Shown here piece by piece: positions 26,167 through 38,032 of a stretch of 64,000 nt of DNA (the first letter of the stretch is position 1; every line of letters starts with the position of its first letter). The DNA comes from Podocnemis expansa (lineage: Eukaryota > Chordata > Testudines > Podocnemididae). The stretch is taken from NCBI GenBank assembly GCA_007922195.1, contig ML682008.1:8960877-9024876 (forward strand), in the 5' to 3' direction. Below the pieces are notes generated by a model. It had not been told where the DNA came from and searched no databases. It was given only the letters and a program-made list of their open reading frames with translations. The position numbers and the translations under genes are program-made.

Positions 26167-26614
26167 TTTGTGGTTTAGTTTCTAAAAAGGAGTACTGGAT
26201 GCCCCACATTAAGGGAATCAGTCTCTGTAAAAAGAAAATTCCACATAGTTTTAAAAAGTTATTATGCCAACAGTTTAATAGGACCATAGCAAAGTTGGTT
26301 TCAGGGTTTATAATCCATTAGGTACTAGCATTTGGATAGAACAGCTAGGACTGGACTACTCCACTTTGCTCGCTTATGAGCACAAAGACACTTTAAAGTA
26401 GAGATGAGGAGGTACATTTAGACAGTTGTCTTAGATACCCCTAGGTGTGACTATGTCAACTTGAATCAGAATCAACTCCAGTCAACCCCCAAATGTCAGT
26501 AGCCAAGACCATACCCCTATATGCATTTATCACATCAGCCAGTGAGTAGGGAAGAGTTTCTGATATGCTGTTATCTGCCAGTGCATTGTAACAGTTACGC
26601 ACTCCAGACATTTG

Positions 26615-26815
26615 GGGTATGTCCACACTTACCCTTTAAATTGAAATAATAATGCATGCCCAGACTAGGTTTCCTTATTTTGAAAGGAGGAGCTTTCTCA
26701 TTTTGAAATACGAACCATCATTTTGAGATAATAAAACCTGGTTTTATATCAAAATGATGGTTAAATCAAAACAATGCAGTGTAGCTGTGTCATTTCAATT
26801 TTAACCAGGGTTTGA
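26615..26815. mobile_element. Half of a palindromic GGGTATG-clan element
   Basis: GGGTATGTCCACACTTACCC is the clan terminus. The following TTATTTTGAAAG, CATTTTGAAATA and AACCATCATTTTGAGATAAT are the inverted counterpart of the right part of the element at 23981-24478. No matching second terminus was found, and the sequence passes directly into the GC-rich array. Confidence 0.7.
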
Positions 26816-26819
26816 CCTT

Positions 26820-27500
26820 CTTCCTTTCAGGGTGCATGGCACCCTGGAAGAAAGCACCTGCCCTCAGTCCCCTGGGTGGGGATGAGGGGGGACCCCCGCA
26901 CCCGGTTCCCCCAGTGCTGGCCAGCACAGGAGGAGAAGGAACCCCCTTGTCCAGCTCTCGGAGCACTCAGCCAGGCATGGGGAGAAGGCACCCCTGTGCC
27001 CGACTCTCAGAGAGCTTGCCAAGTGTGGGGAGAAGGCACCCCTGCACCCAGCTCCCAGTGTGCTGGCCAGGCAGCAGGGAATGCATCCCCACACACAGCT
27101 GCAGGCGTGTGCCTGCAGTGGGGTACGGGGGTGTGTTCCCCCCTGCCCAGCCAGCATGCTGGGAGTTGGGCACAGGGGTTCCTTCTCCCCATCACCCAGC
27201 CAGCTCTGAGGGAGCAGGGCTCAGGAGGCCCTTCCCTGCTCTGGCCACCCTGCTGCCCAGTAGAGTGGTCTAAGAGCTGGCCGCAGGGGTGCCTTCATCC
27301 CACGCCCAGCAGAGCACTTGGCGAGCCAGTCACAGGGGTGCGTTCCCTACCCCTACGAGCCCAGACAGCGCTTTCAAAGCTGGGTGCAGAGGTCCCATCT
27401 CCACCACCTGGCCAGCACTATCAAAGAAGGGGGATGCCTTCTCCCCCCCAGGCTCAGTGCACCCCACCGCCCAGCTCACCGGGCTAGAGCCAGGCAGGGG
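26820..27500. repeat. GC-rich degenerate tandem array (minisatellite-like)
   Basis: Phrases of the type GGGGAGAAGGCACCCCTG-GCCC-AGCTC...GCCAGC recur roughly every 60-70 bases with heavy divergence (for example near 26930, 26985, 27030, 27170 and 27290). Base composition jumps from AT-rich to strongly GC-rich at both borders. Six-frame translations (up to about 200 residues) are repetitive and lack homology, so I do not call a gene. Confidence 0.7.
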
Positions 27501-28502
27501 ATGGGGTTAACATTTAGGACTTACTGACTCCTAATTTCACTTCCAGACTGCTAGGTCACAAGACTTCCCCAAAAATCCTGTTACTCTCAACAGCTCAACA
27601 TTTTAGGGACATTTTAAAGTAAATTTTATTTCCATGATGCTGTAACTGAAAATAATGGTCTTCTCTGCAATCCACCTTTTATTTGAGATAATTTTGTCAT
27701 CCCTCCCCCTGCAGACATTCCAATCAGCCATACTCAAAGGATGACACAAACTAATTAAATGCCTGGTATTTTTCAGTTTGTTTTCTATTTGCAAAGTTTA
27801 TAACTATTAAGGAAATTAAGTAGTTGTGACATAAGAGAACATAATACAAGAAACAACATAACACACAGATAAAACAAAGAGTAGGAATAAATTATTGATT
27901 TTCAGCATAACAAAAAGTTAACACTAGATCATCTCCAGGTCTAAAGTAAAATCCCTGTGACTGAATATGTCTCCCATTATGTCAAAATGTGACTTGTTGA
28001 ACAGTCTGAACCCAACATTCACTGCACACAGGTGACACAGAGCAGTTGTGCAGTGCCCCACTGAAGTTAAGAGCTGTAACGGTGTCTTTCTTAGCCAATA
28101 CACCATAACTGAACTAGGGATTTCTAGAGCTCAAACCGTGAGTTGCTACTACAGCTTCAGTTAAATTGCCAGCCTCAGTAGCGAGGTCCAGTAACAGAAT
28201 CACACCTGTCTGTGGATCATTCACGATTGAGTGTTATATACTGACTGATGGGTTACACTGGCACAATGAATTGCAGAATTGGAGCTTAAATGTATGAGTG
28301 ATCTGAAAGGAAATGAACACTGAGTAGTAAAATTTTCAGAGGAGACAACATTATGTAGCGTAGTCAAAATAGACAAGACTGTTTTGGAACTTTAGAGGAA
28401 CTTTGGAAGGTGAAGGGGCACCGCAGTGGCAGATAAAATACCACATTGACAAAAGTTAATGCACACTGGAATAAATCATTTTCAGTACTTCTAATTCTAA
28501 AC

Positions 28503-29021
28503 CAGGAGTCAGCAACCCCCAGCATGTGTGCCAAAAACGGCATTGGGGCTGAGCCTAAGTGGCACTTAGTGCATCTCAGGCTCCCCCATTGGCCCCACTC
28601 CCCCAGCACTGCGCAGCCCGGGGTGGCAAAAGCTGCATGCCATGGTTCCAGGCCCCTGCTGTCTGCGTTTCCCCGCTGGGGAGCATGGCCAGCTGGGACG
28701 AAGAAGCTGTGGTTTGCGGGGCTTCTGTCCCTTGCTGGCCCCACTCCCTGCTGGGCAGGGCTAAATTGGAACGGGGCAGGTCGGCCAGCCCAGAGCCACT
28801 GCTGTTGGTGGGAGCCAGCCCCAACCCTGGCCTCTGGAAGCTGCCTGCTGCTGCTGGTGGGAGACGGCCCCAGTCCCACCCCCAGAGGCCACCAGCTGGC
28901 AGAGGTGGGTGCTGGCCCCAAACCAGAAGCCTGCCCCCCCCTTTTGGCCCTGCCCCTGGCACTGGATGAGGGTGCAGTGGGCAGGGCTGGCACGGGGGCC
29001 GGCAAAGGTTGCCACCCCCTA
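28503..29021. mobile_element. 519-bp GC-rich non-autonomous hAT element, copy 1
   Basis: The ends CAGGAGTCAGCAACCCC and (reverse-complemented) TAGGGGGTGGCAACC are inverted repeats. The body is homologous to 46372-46890, with shared blocks such as CATGTGTGCCAAAAA, CATGCCATGGTTCCAGGC or its variant, and CCCCTTTTGGCCCTGCCC. I see no clear target duplication for this copy. Overlapping frames on both strands (204 and 213 residues) come from the element and are not genes. Confidence 0.78.
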
Positions 29022-29985
29022 GTTATTGTTCACTGCTTTATATGCATAGAATCAATTTAAAGCAATTGAAAAATATTCAGTTTACAAACCAGGGAGCAAA
29101 TATCCCCCCATAAAAATCCGCCAAGCTACAGTGAATTCATAGACATTAACATTATAGATAACTAGCTATAGATCCTACTTAATAGAAATACAGAATCAAA
29201 ATGCTTTGAGAATACTTTATGGGAATTTTGGTGCAGCTTTTGGTTGCTTTTTGTTGTCTCGTAAAGGATCATAAATGTATATTTTATAGTTGGGCTTTGC
29301 ACAAAATAGTGTCCAAAGCTTTGAGGTATAGTTGTTCATGTTTTTAAAGAACAGAACACAGTATTTCAAAAGAAAACCTCTGGTGATTCCACTTGGCATT
29401 ACTTAAAAGCTATCTAAGAACATCAGGAAGAAGGAGAAAGCTGTGACTTACCCTCCTCCCCATCCGTGAACGTTTTGAAAGAAGAAGATTGCTCAAGGAT
29501 AGGACCAGAAAGCAAGAGAAAGGAAACCATTGCAAAGTTCCCCACATGGCGGTTTCACAAAAAGCTCTTCCATTAGGTTTCCTGTGAGGCCCTATGTATC
29601 TCTGTGTATCCATCAGAAGCCAAGACCATCCATATAGAAAAACTCATCCTATGCCTATGCACCACCCCGGCACTTGCAGCTCTCCCTCTGGCCCATGTCA
29701 GCAAGTCTCCCCAAGAATCTTGTTTACAAGTGCCACTGCTAACTTCTGCCCTAAAGGGTCCACTGCTCAAGGATAACACAGCCCAAGGCTTAAGCGGGTA
29801 CCTCCCAGGGCTACTTCTGCATCTGAACCCCCCATTCTTCATTTATCCAAAACTAAAAATGAAAGAGGAAAATCAGGAAACAACTTTGTGAATAATGTAA
29901 ACATAGAATTCTCTTCAAAGAACTGCGGTGTTAGTTGATTTAACCTTGATTTTTATCCCAAATATGTCATGGAAAAAATATATAT

Positions 29986-30350
29986 CTAGTCTAGTTTAGC
30001 AAAACAAACAAGGAGTCATGGAACTTTTAAAGACTAACAAATTCATGAGAGAAAATCCCACTTCGTCAGACACTTGAAGATGGAGAACTTACAGAATGGG
30101 AAGAAAATAAATGCAGGGAAAAGTGAGTCAGAGTATCAGGTCAGACTGTTTCAGCTGACCTGATCCTATGACTTACACTTCCCTACATTTATTTTATGAC
30201 GTACACTTCCCTGCATTTATTTTCCTTCCATCCTTTAAGTTCTCCATCTTCATGCATCTGACGAAGTGGGATTTTCTCCCATGAAAGCTCATGCATTAAA
30301 TAAATGTGTTAGTGTTTAAAAGGGCCAAAGGACACCTTGTTTCTTTTTTC
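29986..30350. mobile_element. Foldback-family A element with both arms
   Basis: The left arm (AAAACAAACAAGGAGTCATG onward, GACACTTGAAGATGGAGAAC, AAATAAATGCAGGGAAAAGT) is mirrored by the right arm (CTTCCCTGCATTTATTTTCC, AGTTCTCCATCTTCATGCAT, CTGACGAAGTGGGATTTTCT) around a centre near CAGGTCAG/CAGCTGACCTG at 30140-30180. The right arm carries a short internal duplication (ACTTACACTTCCCTACATTT / ACGTACACTTCCCTGCATTT). Confidence 0.8.
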
Positions 30351-30934
30351 TATCAGTAGTATGTTTAATACATCACCTTTCTTACCAAAGAACCCCAAAG
30401 CATTTTGCTAACTATAGATGGATAATTTAAACTCACTACTGAAATTCAGCTAAACACCTTTGGGATTAAATATACCAAGCTATTTTCCAAAACAGAGCTG
30501 TCTGGGAATTTAGGTGGGCAGAAGATAGATTCACAGACTTTATGGCCAAAAGCAACCATTATGTTCATCTAAGCTGACCTGCTGCATAACACAAACCATA
30601 GAACTTCACGCAGTAATTTCTCCACCCAAGCCAGTAATTTGTTGTCAAACCAGAGTAGTTTTCGACCATGCAATCTTGATTTAAAGGCTTAAGGTGTAGC
30701 TAGTGAATTTGGCAGTAATGCTAGAACTCTCAGGTTTATCACCCCGTCTCATGGAAATCAGAATGACATCTTTAAATGATTGCCAGGGCTCAGGGATTTG
30801 GTTTTCATTTAAAGAGCAGCAGCACAGTCCCTCCTAAAGCCTAGCAAGAACATTAATTAAATTTTAGCTGAAAGGGAAAAAATGTGAGCCACCATCTGAT
30901 TATATTTAACATTCCCATTTGTTTCACTATCTAG

Positions 30935-31127
30935 ATTCTGATTGGAGCAGTAATTGCAATGGGCTCTGCAGACAGAGATGGTCGTCTACACCCTGGCGAT
31001 GAGTTGGTGTATGTAGATGGGATTCCAGTGGCTGGCAAAACTCACCGATATGTGATTGATCTCATGCATAATGCAGCCCGAAATGGGCAAGTGAATCTTA
31101 CTGTGAGAAGAAAGGTGCTATCTATAG
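30935..31127 (+). CDS. MAGI2: MAGI2 exon: second half of the same PDZ domain
   Basis: The exon opens directly in frame as [20 protein letters not shown] and continues through [20 protein letters not shown] to [13 protein letters not shown], plus one base of a split codon. GDEL-V-VDG is the βD/βE region and the THRYVIDLM helix is αB, whose first histidine position is typical of class I PDZ domains that bind S/T-x-Φ C-termini. The donor AG|GTATGT at 31128 leaves phase 1, which the next exon completes. An upstream GT at 31115 would leave the wrong phase. The residues just before the junction (LSI-GD) differ slightly from the mammalian protein as I remember it, while the length of the segment is the same. 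Confidence 0.96.
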
Positions 31128-31693
31128 GTATGTTAATAAAAGAGGGGAAATGTGGGAGAAGGGACTTCTAGGAAAAGGAATAATGCTGTAATATGAGTAC
31201 CACTTTAAAAAAAAATTTAACAATAAAAACTAAACTATATATATATTGCTTATTATTTAAAGAAAAAAATCACGGAACACATTTGTGCTTCAGTATTCCC
31301 CGGCAGCATTTGTGAGGCAAACACTGCAACATTGTGCCAGTTTCCTAGGGAATCAGGAACTAATCCCACTGTAACTATCATGAGTGACTGTGTTTGTTCC
31401 ATACTGTCTTGTCCTAGATTTGTTCCCACTTGTGCCATTTTAGGACCAAATGGTGCTTGTCTTGCTCATCCGACTTCAGAGAGACATTCAGTCATTGGTG
31501 TGAGTAAGGCAAGAAGGAAAAGCCTTGAAGATTGTATTCCTTCCATTGCTTTAACATGTTGATAGCCTGCTCCTGCTGTTATTAAAGTCAATGGTTGTTT
31601 TGCCATTGACTTCAAAGGGAAGTTGGCTCCAGTTATACTCTTTGCATATCTGAAGAAAGGATGAAGTTTAATAATCTAATACAGTCCTTAGAA

Positions 31694-31863
31694 CAGGTGT
31701 CTCACACTCAAATCACCATGAGGGCCGCATGAGGACTGGTACGTTAACCGGAGGGCCGCACCACTGAAACCTTTTCTTACAACAATACTGCAAATATTGA
31801 TGATGATAGTGTCATGGTGGGCCACAGGAAATAACTTTAGGGTCTGCAAGTTCGAGACCCCTA
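31694..31863. mobile_element. hAT MITE, 170 bp, perfect 8-bp target duplication
   Basis: The ends CAGGTGTCTCACACTC and (reverse-complemented) TAGGGGTCTCGAACTTGC are inverted repeats. CCTTAGAA lies flush on both sides (31686-31693 and 31864-31871). It has no coding capacity. Confidence 0.92.
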
Positions 31864-33503
31864 CCTTAGAACATGCTCATCATTAAGGCACTTTAGTGAG
31901 AGATCAGAAATTAGTAAACATGTCATTGGCCCCTTCTGTCTTCTTCCTCTATGTCCATCAAAGACTCTTTCCTTTCTCCCTGCTCCATCGCCCTAGTCTT
32001 TACCTTCACCTCCCTGCCTACCCAACAGGACAGCAACCTCATGCTCCTAACCCACTTACTGTTGTTCAAAGTCCCCATTTCCAGCACACTGTCAGGTTAT
32101 TCTCAATCTTCCCTATCTTGGGACTGACTTTCTTCTGTTACCCACTTTAGAATCCTGCAATCAGAATTCCTCCCTCCAACGTGGCTCAGCACCTCCTAGG
32201 AGCTCCCCAATTCCTAGGAAAATGGCTAATTACCAAGGTAAAACACTGAACACCTGGGGATTTGTTAGTTTCCTAAGGGTTAAACAGTTTTATCAGTCTC
32301 TGTGGAAACTGGATGGTAGACAATATTTGCAGGAGTTGGTGCAGATAATGCACTTATCATTCTTTGATGGTTGCTTGTCTTATGTTACAGAAGGAATCTT
32401 TAAGAGTTTCTATTAGTCACCCAGGACTCCTCCTGCAGAAATTGAATCAAGTTAGTAAAACACCTTGAATTAGTCTTTAGCCTTGATAGCAATACACTGA
32501 AAAATGTAGTGTATGACTCATCGATGTTTAAATGCTTAGGAAGCTGTACAAGGGCTTAGACTGATGTGATGTATTGAATGTTGTCTTTAAACAAAAGTGA
32601 AATGTTATTTACATGAACTGAAAAACACAAAATACAATACAAAGGTATTGGCACACATCCTCACCTCAATATGGAGGATTGGGCTTTCCTTATATTGCTG
32701 TTTAAAAATTGCACAACAAATACTATATTTGCTGAAGTATTTTTCCTGTTTTTCCTACTTCCATTTTTACTAGCCTTGCAGCTTTGTTATTGTTTATTTT
32801 GATATTGATGTACAACATTAAGGCCCTGATCCTGCAGGCCTTAAGGCCCTTTATAGCATGCAGGAAAAATAGTCTAACCATATATAACTTGCAGGATTAA
32901 TCTTCTATATATCCAATTTCAAGTTAATGTTATATTTTTTTCAAAGCAATGGACCAGATTCTCATCTAAATTAAACCAGTGCAATTTAATTTTGGTCAAG
33001 GGATTATGGTAATTGAGAGGAGAATATGACTGAGAAGAGAATATGACTTAACTTTCTATATTCCTATTATAAGCAACAATCAGAAATGTGTAAGGAAAAA
33101 ATTTGAAGAAAACTAGAATTTGCAAAAGAAATCATTCTTCTTTGAGTGATGTTCCTGTGGGTGCTCCACTTTAGGTGTCACCACATCCTGCTCCACTGAT
33201 TGGAGGTCACGTAAAGAATGCATCTCACAATAGCCTCAGTGCTGTTTTGGTGCATGTGTGACCTCACCATCCTCAACTCTTTTTCATTCGTCCGTGGTTG
33301 AAGATGGAAGATGGAACATCGAAGCATAAGAGACCTCTCATCCTTAAATGATAAAACTTAGGGAAAAAACCTTAGTCACCATTCAGTCACCCTTTTACTT
33401 AGTGTTAAAAGAAAAATTCCATTAGTTAACCAGCTTTATATTACCATTTGTTAGTGACAGGTTTCAGTTAACCCTCATTCGTTTCACTAGAGTTAGCCTT
33501 CAA

Positions 33504-35608
33504 CATGCCAGGCTCACCACAATTCAAGAGATGTTCTTTTTACAAGGAAGCTCTGCCTGCTTCTGATGAACATTCACAGTGTGTTTACTGCCTCAGGGAA
33601 ACCCATATTAACCAAGAATGCAGGACTACAGGAATTTGAGTGTAGGAGCAAGGAAAGATAGGGACTTGAGATTGAAACTCTTCTTAACCGAGAAGTCCCT
33701 AAGACTCTCCTCCAATCTGGAGCCCAACAAACTCCCCATGAAAAATCAGCCTCATGCTCCCAGAAAGAGTGTGTCATTATCGCTGGAGACTGGCACATCA
33801 AAGAAGAGACAAGTGTCTAGTAACATGTCTCAAAGACATAATAACCATGAGGCTACAGGTTCATTGGGTACAACTCAGTCTGTGAAGCCAAAGTACTCAA
33901 GATGTCCTGCAGAGATGTTGAGAATCTGACCCAAACACTTCTCCAAAATGGCCAGAAAAAGTCATGGTGTACAAAGTAACCCACCACTGAGCAGTGGGCA
34001 CTGACTACGGCACCGCCACAAACCACAGCACTGACCATTGTGCCAGACAAAGACTCAGCACCAACACAGTTCCCTGTATCAGAGCTGCACATAGTACCGA
34101 TGGTGCCTCCAGCTCCACACCCAGCACCAAACAGTGCACCACAGAAATGCCTCAAAGCACCATCTTATGTCCTCTTCAAATTCAGAAAGGGATCAATCTT
34201 CAATGCAGTTCATTCATGAGGAACTCTCACTAGTGCATTTTATGTGGTCTGACCATTGTGACATGGAAAAAGCTCACTTTTCTCCAGAGCACGCGTCACT
34301 CATTAAGACCATCAGTGGAGTCACAAGGCTAAATGAATCAGTGGTCTTAATAGGGGCAGGGAGGCGGGCATTTACCCAGAGCCCCACAGGGGTGAGATCC
34401 CCACACTATGGATGTTTAAATCTCCCAGCGGCACCAGCAGGCAGGTGGGCTAGCTTGAGTACCGGTGAAGGGGCCAGGAGGAGCTGGTTGGGGCCCCAGT
34501 GAGGCCAGCGGGGAGGGGGCAAAAGTCAAGGATGGGGCCCCACACACAGCATGGGGGGCCTCATCCTTGACTTTTGCCCAAAGCCCTTGAATTCCTAAGA
34601 CCACCCCTGGCTATACTCTTAGACAGAGATCCAGTCACTATCCAAGGTATGGACCATTCTGCTGCCACCCATATATGCCATGCCAGATGGTCTGCTGAGA
34701 TTGGGGGGGGGCATGCTCCTCCACCTCTACTGTCTAGCTTTCATGCTGCCAGACACAGACCACTTTGTGAACCCCACTAAACCAGTTCTTCGAGACAGAT
34801 AGAACATGCACAAACAGTGGACATATCAGGGATCAAGACCCAGTTCCCCCAGTCCACAATTCATCCTGTTCATCAGATGAAGCCATGATGCCATCCATTT
34901 CCGCCTCTGCAGATGACCCAAAACAACTGAATGAGTTATTCAAAAGGGACACACAGGAACTAGAAGTACCACAAGAGCAGGTGACTGAGACCCGGTACAA
35001 GCTGCTGAAACAGTGTCTTCAAGAATCACAATACCCATGGACGACATGTTAGTGGAACTAGCTAATATAATACAGCAGACTCCAGCAATGATTCCTCCTA
35101 CTAACAAAAATAATGACAGGAGGTACTACATCTCAACTAATGGAATGGACTTTCTATTCACATAGCCACCTCCAAACTTACTACAGACAGCTAAACAAAG
35201 CAGTAAGCAAACAATCTTCAAATCAGCCCTGCAGAATAAAGACTGGAAGCAACCTGACCTCTGGAGGAAAATATATCCATCCTCCACTCTTCTAATGAGA
35301 GCAGCAAACTAGTCTGTGCTCCTCTCCTCCTAAAATCATACCATTTATGAAAAACTCACACAGTTTACAGCAGACAGGAAGAGGAATCAATACAAATCAT
35401 TACTTACTGAAGGTCAGCTCATGGTGAGGACTTCCTTGCAGGCCTCCCTAGATGTTGCAGACACACTAGCCAGAACTGGCATGAGCAGGGCCTCTTGGCT
35501 TCATGCAGTAGCTTTGCCAAGAGACCTACAGAATAAAAAAGAGGATCTTCTGGTCAATAAGAACCATCTTTTTTGGAAAAGATTGATGAAGACCTACATT
35601 CAGTGAAG
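33504..35608 (+). pseudogene. DIRS-type Gag remnants, frameshifted and interrupted
   Basis: 33504-33620 reads MPGSPQFKRCSFYKEALPAS-DEHSQCVYCLRETHINQECR, a Cys/His cluster typical of the start of DIRS Gag. A shifted frame at 33650-33720 continues ARKDRDLRLKLFLTEKSLR. The last part (about 35350-35606) reads QFTADRKRNQYKSLLTEGQL then SLQASLDVADTLARTGMSRA-SWLHAVALP, the conserved C-terminal Gag region that also resembles the α-specific part of LAP2 (known DIRS kinship). Stops, frameshifts and an insertion at 34339-34609 break it. Confidence 0.62.
34339..34609. mobile_element. GC-rich insertion with terminal GGTCTTA repeats and internal hairpin, possibly hAT
   Basis: The left end CAGTGGTCTTAATAGGGG and (reverse-complemented) right end CAGGGGTGGTCTTAGGAATT share CAG..TGGTCTTA. 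Inside, 34519-34541 and 34555-34577 are inverted arms (22 of 23 matched, stem start GCAAAAGTCAAGGATG). I see no 8-bp duplication, so the class is tentative. Confidence 0.5.
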
Positions 35609-35631
35609 GACTCTAGGGCTATGCTATAGAC

Positions 35632-35817
35632 TAGGAGTGACCAAACTGTGGATCAGGAGCCACACATGGCTCTTGAATGAAAAAGTGTGGCTCATGGAAG
35701 AATGTCTCAAATCAGATTAGTAGGTAAAAGTATATGGCTATATGCCTCAGTGCGGCTCTTGAAGGTTTAATAATCAACTTGTGTGTCTCTTGAGTTCCAT
35801 AAGTTTGGCCACCCCTG
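35632..35817. mobile_element. hAT-Charlie-like MITE, 186 bp, perfect 8-bp target duplication
   Basis: The ends TAGGAGTGACCAAACTGTGG and (reverse-complemented) CAGGGGTGGCCAAACTTATG are inverted repeats of the Charlie style. CTATAGAC is flush on both sides (35624-35631 and 35818-35825). Confidence 0.94.
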
Positions 35818-36009
35818 CTATAGACCTTAGAAATCTACACACCCACCTTCAAGGTGAAACGAACTAAATTCCAGCCCTGCCCTTGCCGGTATCAGCCCTA
35901 CTGCCAACACAAGCAGTATGAACAACAAAGGCAGACAGAAGGGGCTATAGATGCAGACAGTCACCACAAACAACATCATGCACTCAACCACCATCTACAA
36001 AAATCACAA

Positions 36010-36185
36010 TTTTGATTCTTTGGTCAAGGGCCATAGAAATCCTACTCGATATGCAGCACCAGATTCACTCATCACAGATTTTGAGTTCTGTCTCAGGTAT
36101 TTTCACCAAAACTGGTCTACAATTACAACTGACAAATGGGTATTGGAAATTATCAAATTCAGAATTTCATCCATATTCTCCCCGC
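36010..36185 (+). pseudogene. DIRS reverse-transcriptase leader remnant
   Basis: The frame beginning upstream reads ...GHRNPTRYAAPDSLITDFEF-CLRYFHQNWSTITTDKWVLE-IIKF. The 'F-x-W-x-x-I-T-x-D-x-W-V-L-x-I' pattern is the region just before the RT fingers in DIRS elements. The sequence then leaves recognisable DIRS homology, so the catalytic RT is absent. Confidence 0.55.
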
Positions 36186-36652
36186 ACCCTTCCCCATCCC
36201 TACTTAGGGACCCCACACATGTGCAAATTCGGCATGGGTAGGACCTATAGATCCTTTTCCAATTCAACATGGAGGCAGAAGCTTTTACTCCTGGGTCAGT
36301 CCACACCAGCCTTTAGGGTGTTATCACTCCCAGGCAGTGGATGTGCGTCCACAGACCACAGCAAGCACCCCAGCCTCCAGGTACCACACTGGGAGCTTCC
36401 ATCCTACAGGGATTGGGGCCCTTCTCAATCACTTGTATGCCCAGCCTAACTCATTCACACTCTCCAAAGTTCACAGAGCTTTAGATAAAACAAATACTAG
36501 CTTATTGATTAGATTTAGACCATTATTTCAAGTGAGTTTATAGCAAATCAATGCACTATCATTTAATAAAGGAGTCAGGAGTTTCCACAATCAAATAAAT
36601 CATGTAAAACACATGTTAATATAACAACACTAACCAGGATTACTCTCTAGCT

Positions 36653-37029
36653 CAGTGGCTCCCAACCTTTTTCTGGCTGGGGACCCCTTTTGAACAAAAA
36701 AAAACTTTGCGGAGCCCCTGGCTGATTATGTAATTTGGCCCATGCGGGCAGACTCTGGCCTGCACCACTCTGGTGGCACCACTGGGACAGCTGACAAGCA
36801 GCGCTGCCACCACCATTGCCCTCACCACTGGGGAGCAGAGCCAAACCACAGCAGCTATGAGCCCCTGCCCTTGCCCTTGCCAGGGAGCTGCTACAAGGAA
36901 AGGCAGCTCTGGCAGGGAGCATTGGGGCTGTATCTGGATTCTGGCTCCAGCAGGGATAGGCTCCATGGACCCCCTGCAACATGCCCACGGACCCCTGGGG
37001 GAACCTGGACCACACATTGGGAACCACTG
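36653..37029. mobile_element. hAT-type element, 377 bp
   Basis: The ends CAGTGGCTCCCAACCTTTTT and (reverse-complemented) CAGTGGTTCCCAATGTG are the classic hAT CAGTGGTTCCCAA terminus. CTAGCT is flush on both sides (36647-36652 and 37030-37035). The GC-rich interior generates several spurious frames on both strands. Confidence 0.85.
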
Positions 37030-37949
37030 CTAGCTTATGCTCCTCATTCTTACCCACAAGACTGGCTGCCAGTGGTGTTCAGCCAGTCTTGGCCTTCCTA
37101 GCCAAATCTCTTGAAGTTTTTTTCAAGATAGTGTTTCTCAGTTTTAAGACCTCTTCTAGTTCAAGGTGTGTGTATTCATTTCCAAATCCCCTTCAGCCCC
37201 TCTTTCCTCTCGGCTGAAAAGACCAAAAAGACCAGCTGTCTCTCCACCACTCTGGTCAAGGAGCTACAGATATTTGGCTAGCTCATTGTCATTGTTATTT
37301 CCTCTGGATGTGTGCTTGACTGGGAGGTGGCTCTGACTGTCTCCCCCTCTACCTTGTGCTATGTGAAATGCTTGTGAACATGTTTCACATCATTCCTGCA
37401 GATACATAATGCTGCAGGAAATATGATACCATGACCATAATGCAGAACTTGGTATGACCATCCATAAAGGAAGCCCTTGCATGGCATATTTGGCATCAAA
37501 CCACACAATTACATTGCAAAAGTGAACAGAAAAGGTACACGGCTTCTACCCCAGGGGCCATCACATTACAATGCCACCATAGGCAGAGCTGTGCTCTCAT
37601 CTGTATGCCAAAGTTCCTCCATCAATTGATGATCACTGCTATATAGTCACCTAAAATGGAAAATCCACAGGGGCACCACTTGAAGAATAAGTGGTAGTTA
37701 CTCAGAAGCAGTAACTGATGTTCTTTGAGATGCGTGCCCCTGTGGGTGCTCCACTATCTACCCTCCTCCTCTCTATTTCGGAGTTCAGGTAGTGGATCCT
37801 GTAGTATAAAAGGAACTGAGGAGGTCATTGTGAGATGCATTCTGCATCTGCACGATCTGGACAGCTACTGCTAAAAGGCCTCCGATCAATGGTGTGGGAT
37901 GGAGCAGCACCTAATGTGGAGCACCTACAGGGACACACATCTTGAAGAA

Positions 37950-38032
37950 AAGCAAACAAGGAGTCTAGTAGCACTTTTAAAGACTAACAAATTTGCTGTA
38001 CTAGACTAACACAGCTACCCTTTTGGAACATG
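37950..38032. mobile_element. Short foldback-family A copy inserted in the DIRS terminus
   Basis: AAACAAGGAGTCTAGTAGCA and TTTTAAAGACTAACAAATTT are joined directly to the family's other end, ACTAGACTAACACAGCTACC. The DIRS end is interrupted by it. ACATCTTGAAGAA (37937-37949) and ACATCTCAAAAAA (38033-38045) are candidate 13-base target duplications (10 of 13). Confidence 0.7.

Noticed and set aside
25203..26321. Frames of 175-301 residues
   Set aside because: They run through 400 Ns that cannot show stops, and their ends are palindromic repeat.
26812..27510. Pro/Gly/Ser-rich frames up to 203 residues
   Set aside because: They lie in a GC-rich degenerate tandem array where several frames are open on both strands. 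No domain or splice context.
28364..29060. Overlapping 213- and 204-residue frames on opposite strands
   Set aside because: They coincide with the 519-bp hAT element, whose second copy at 46.4 kb gives different frames.
31115..31120. Alternative splice donor GTGCTA upstream of the chosen one
   Set aside because: It would leave phase 0, while the next exon needs phase 1. GTATGT at 31128 fits better.
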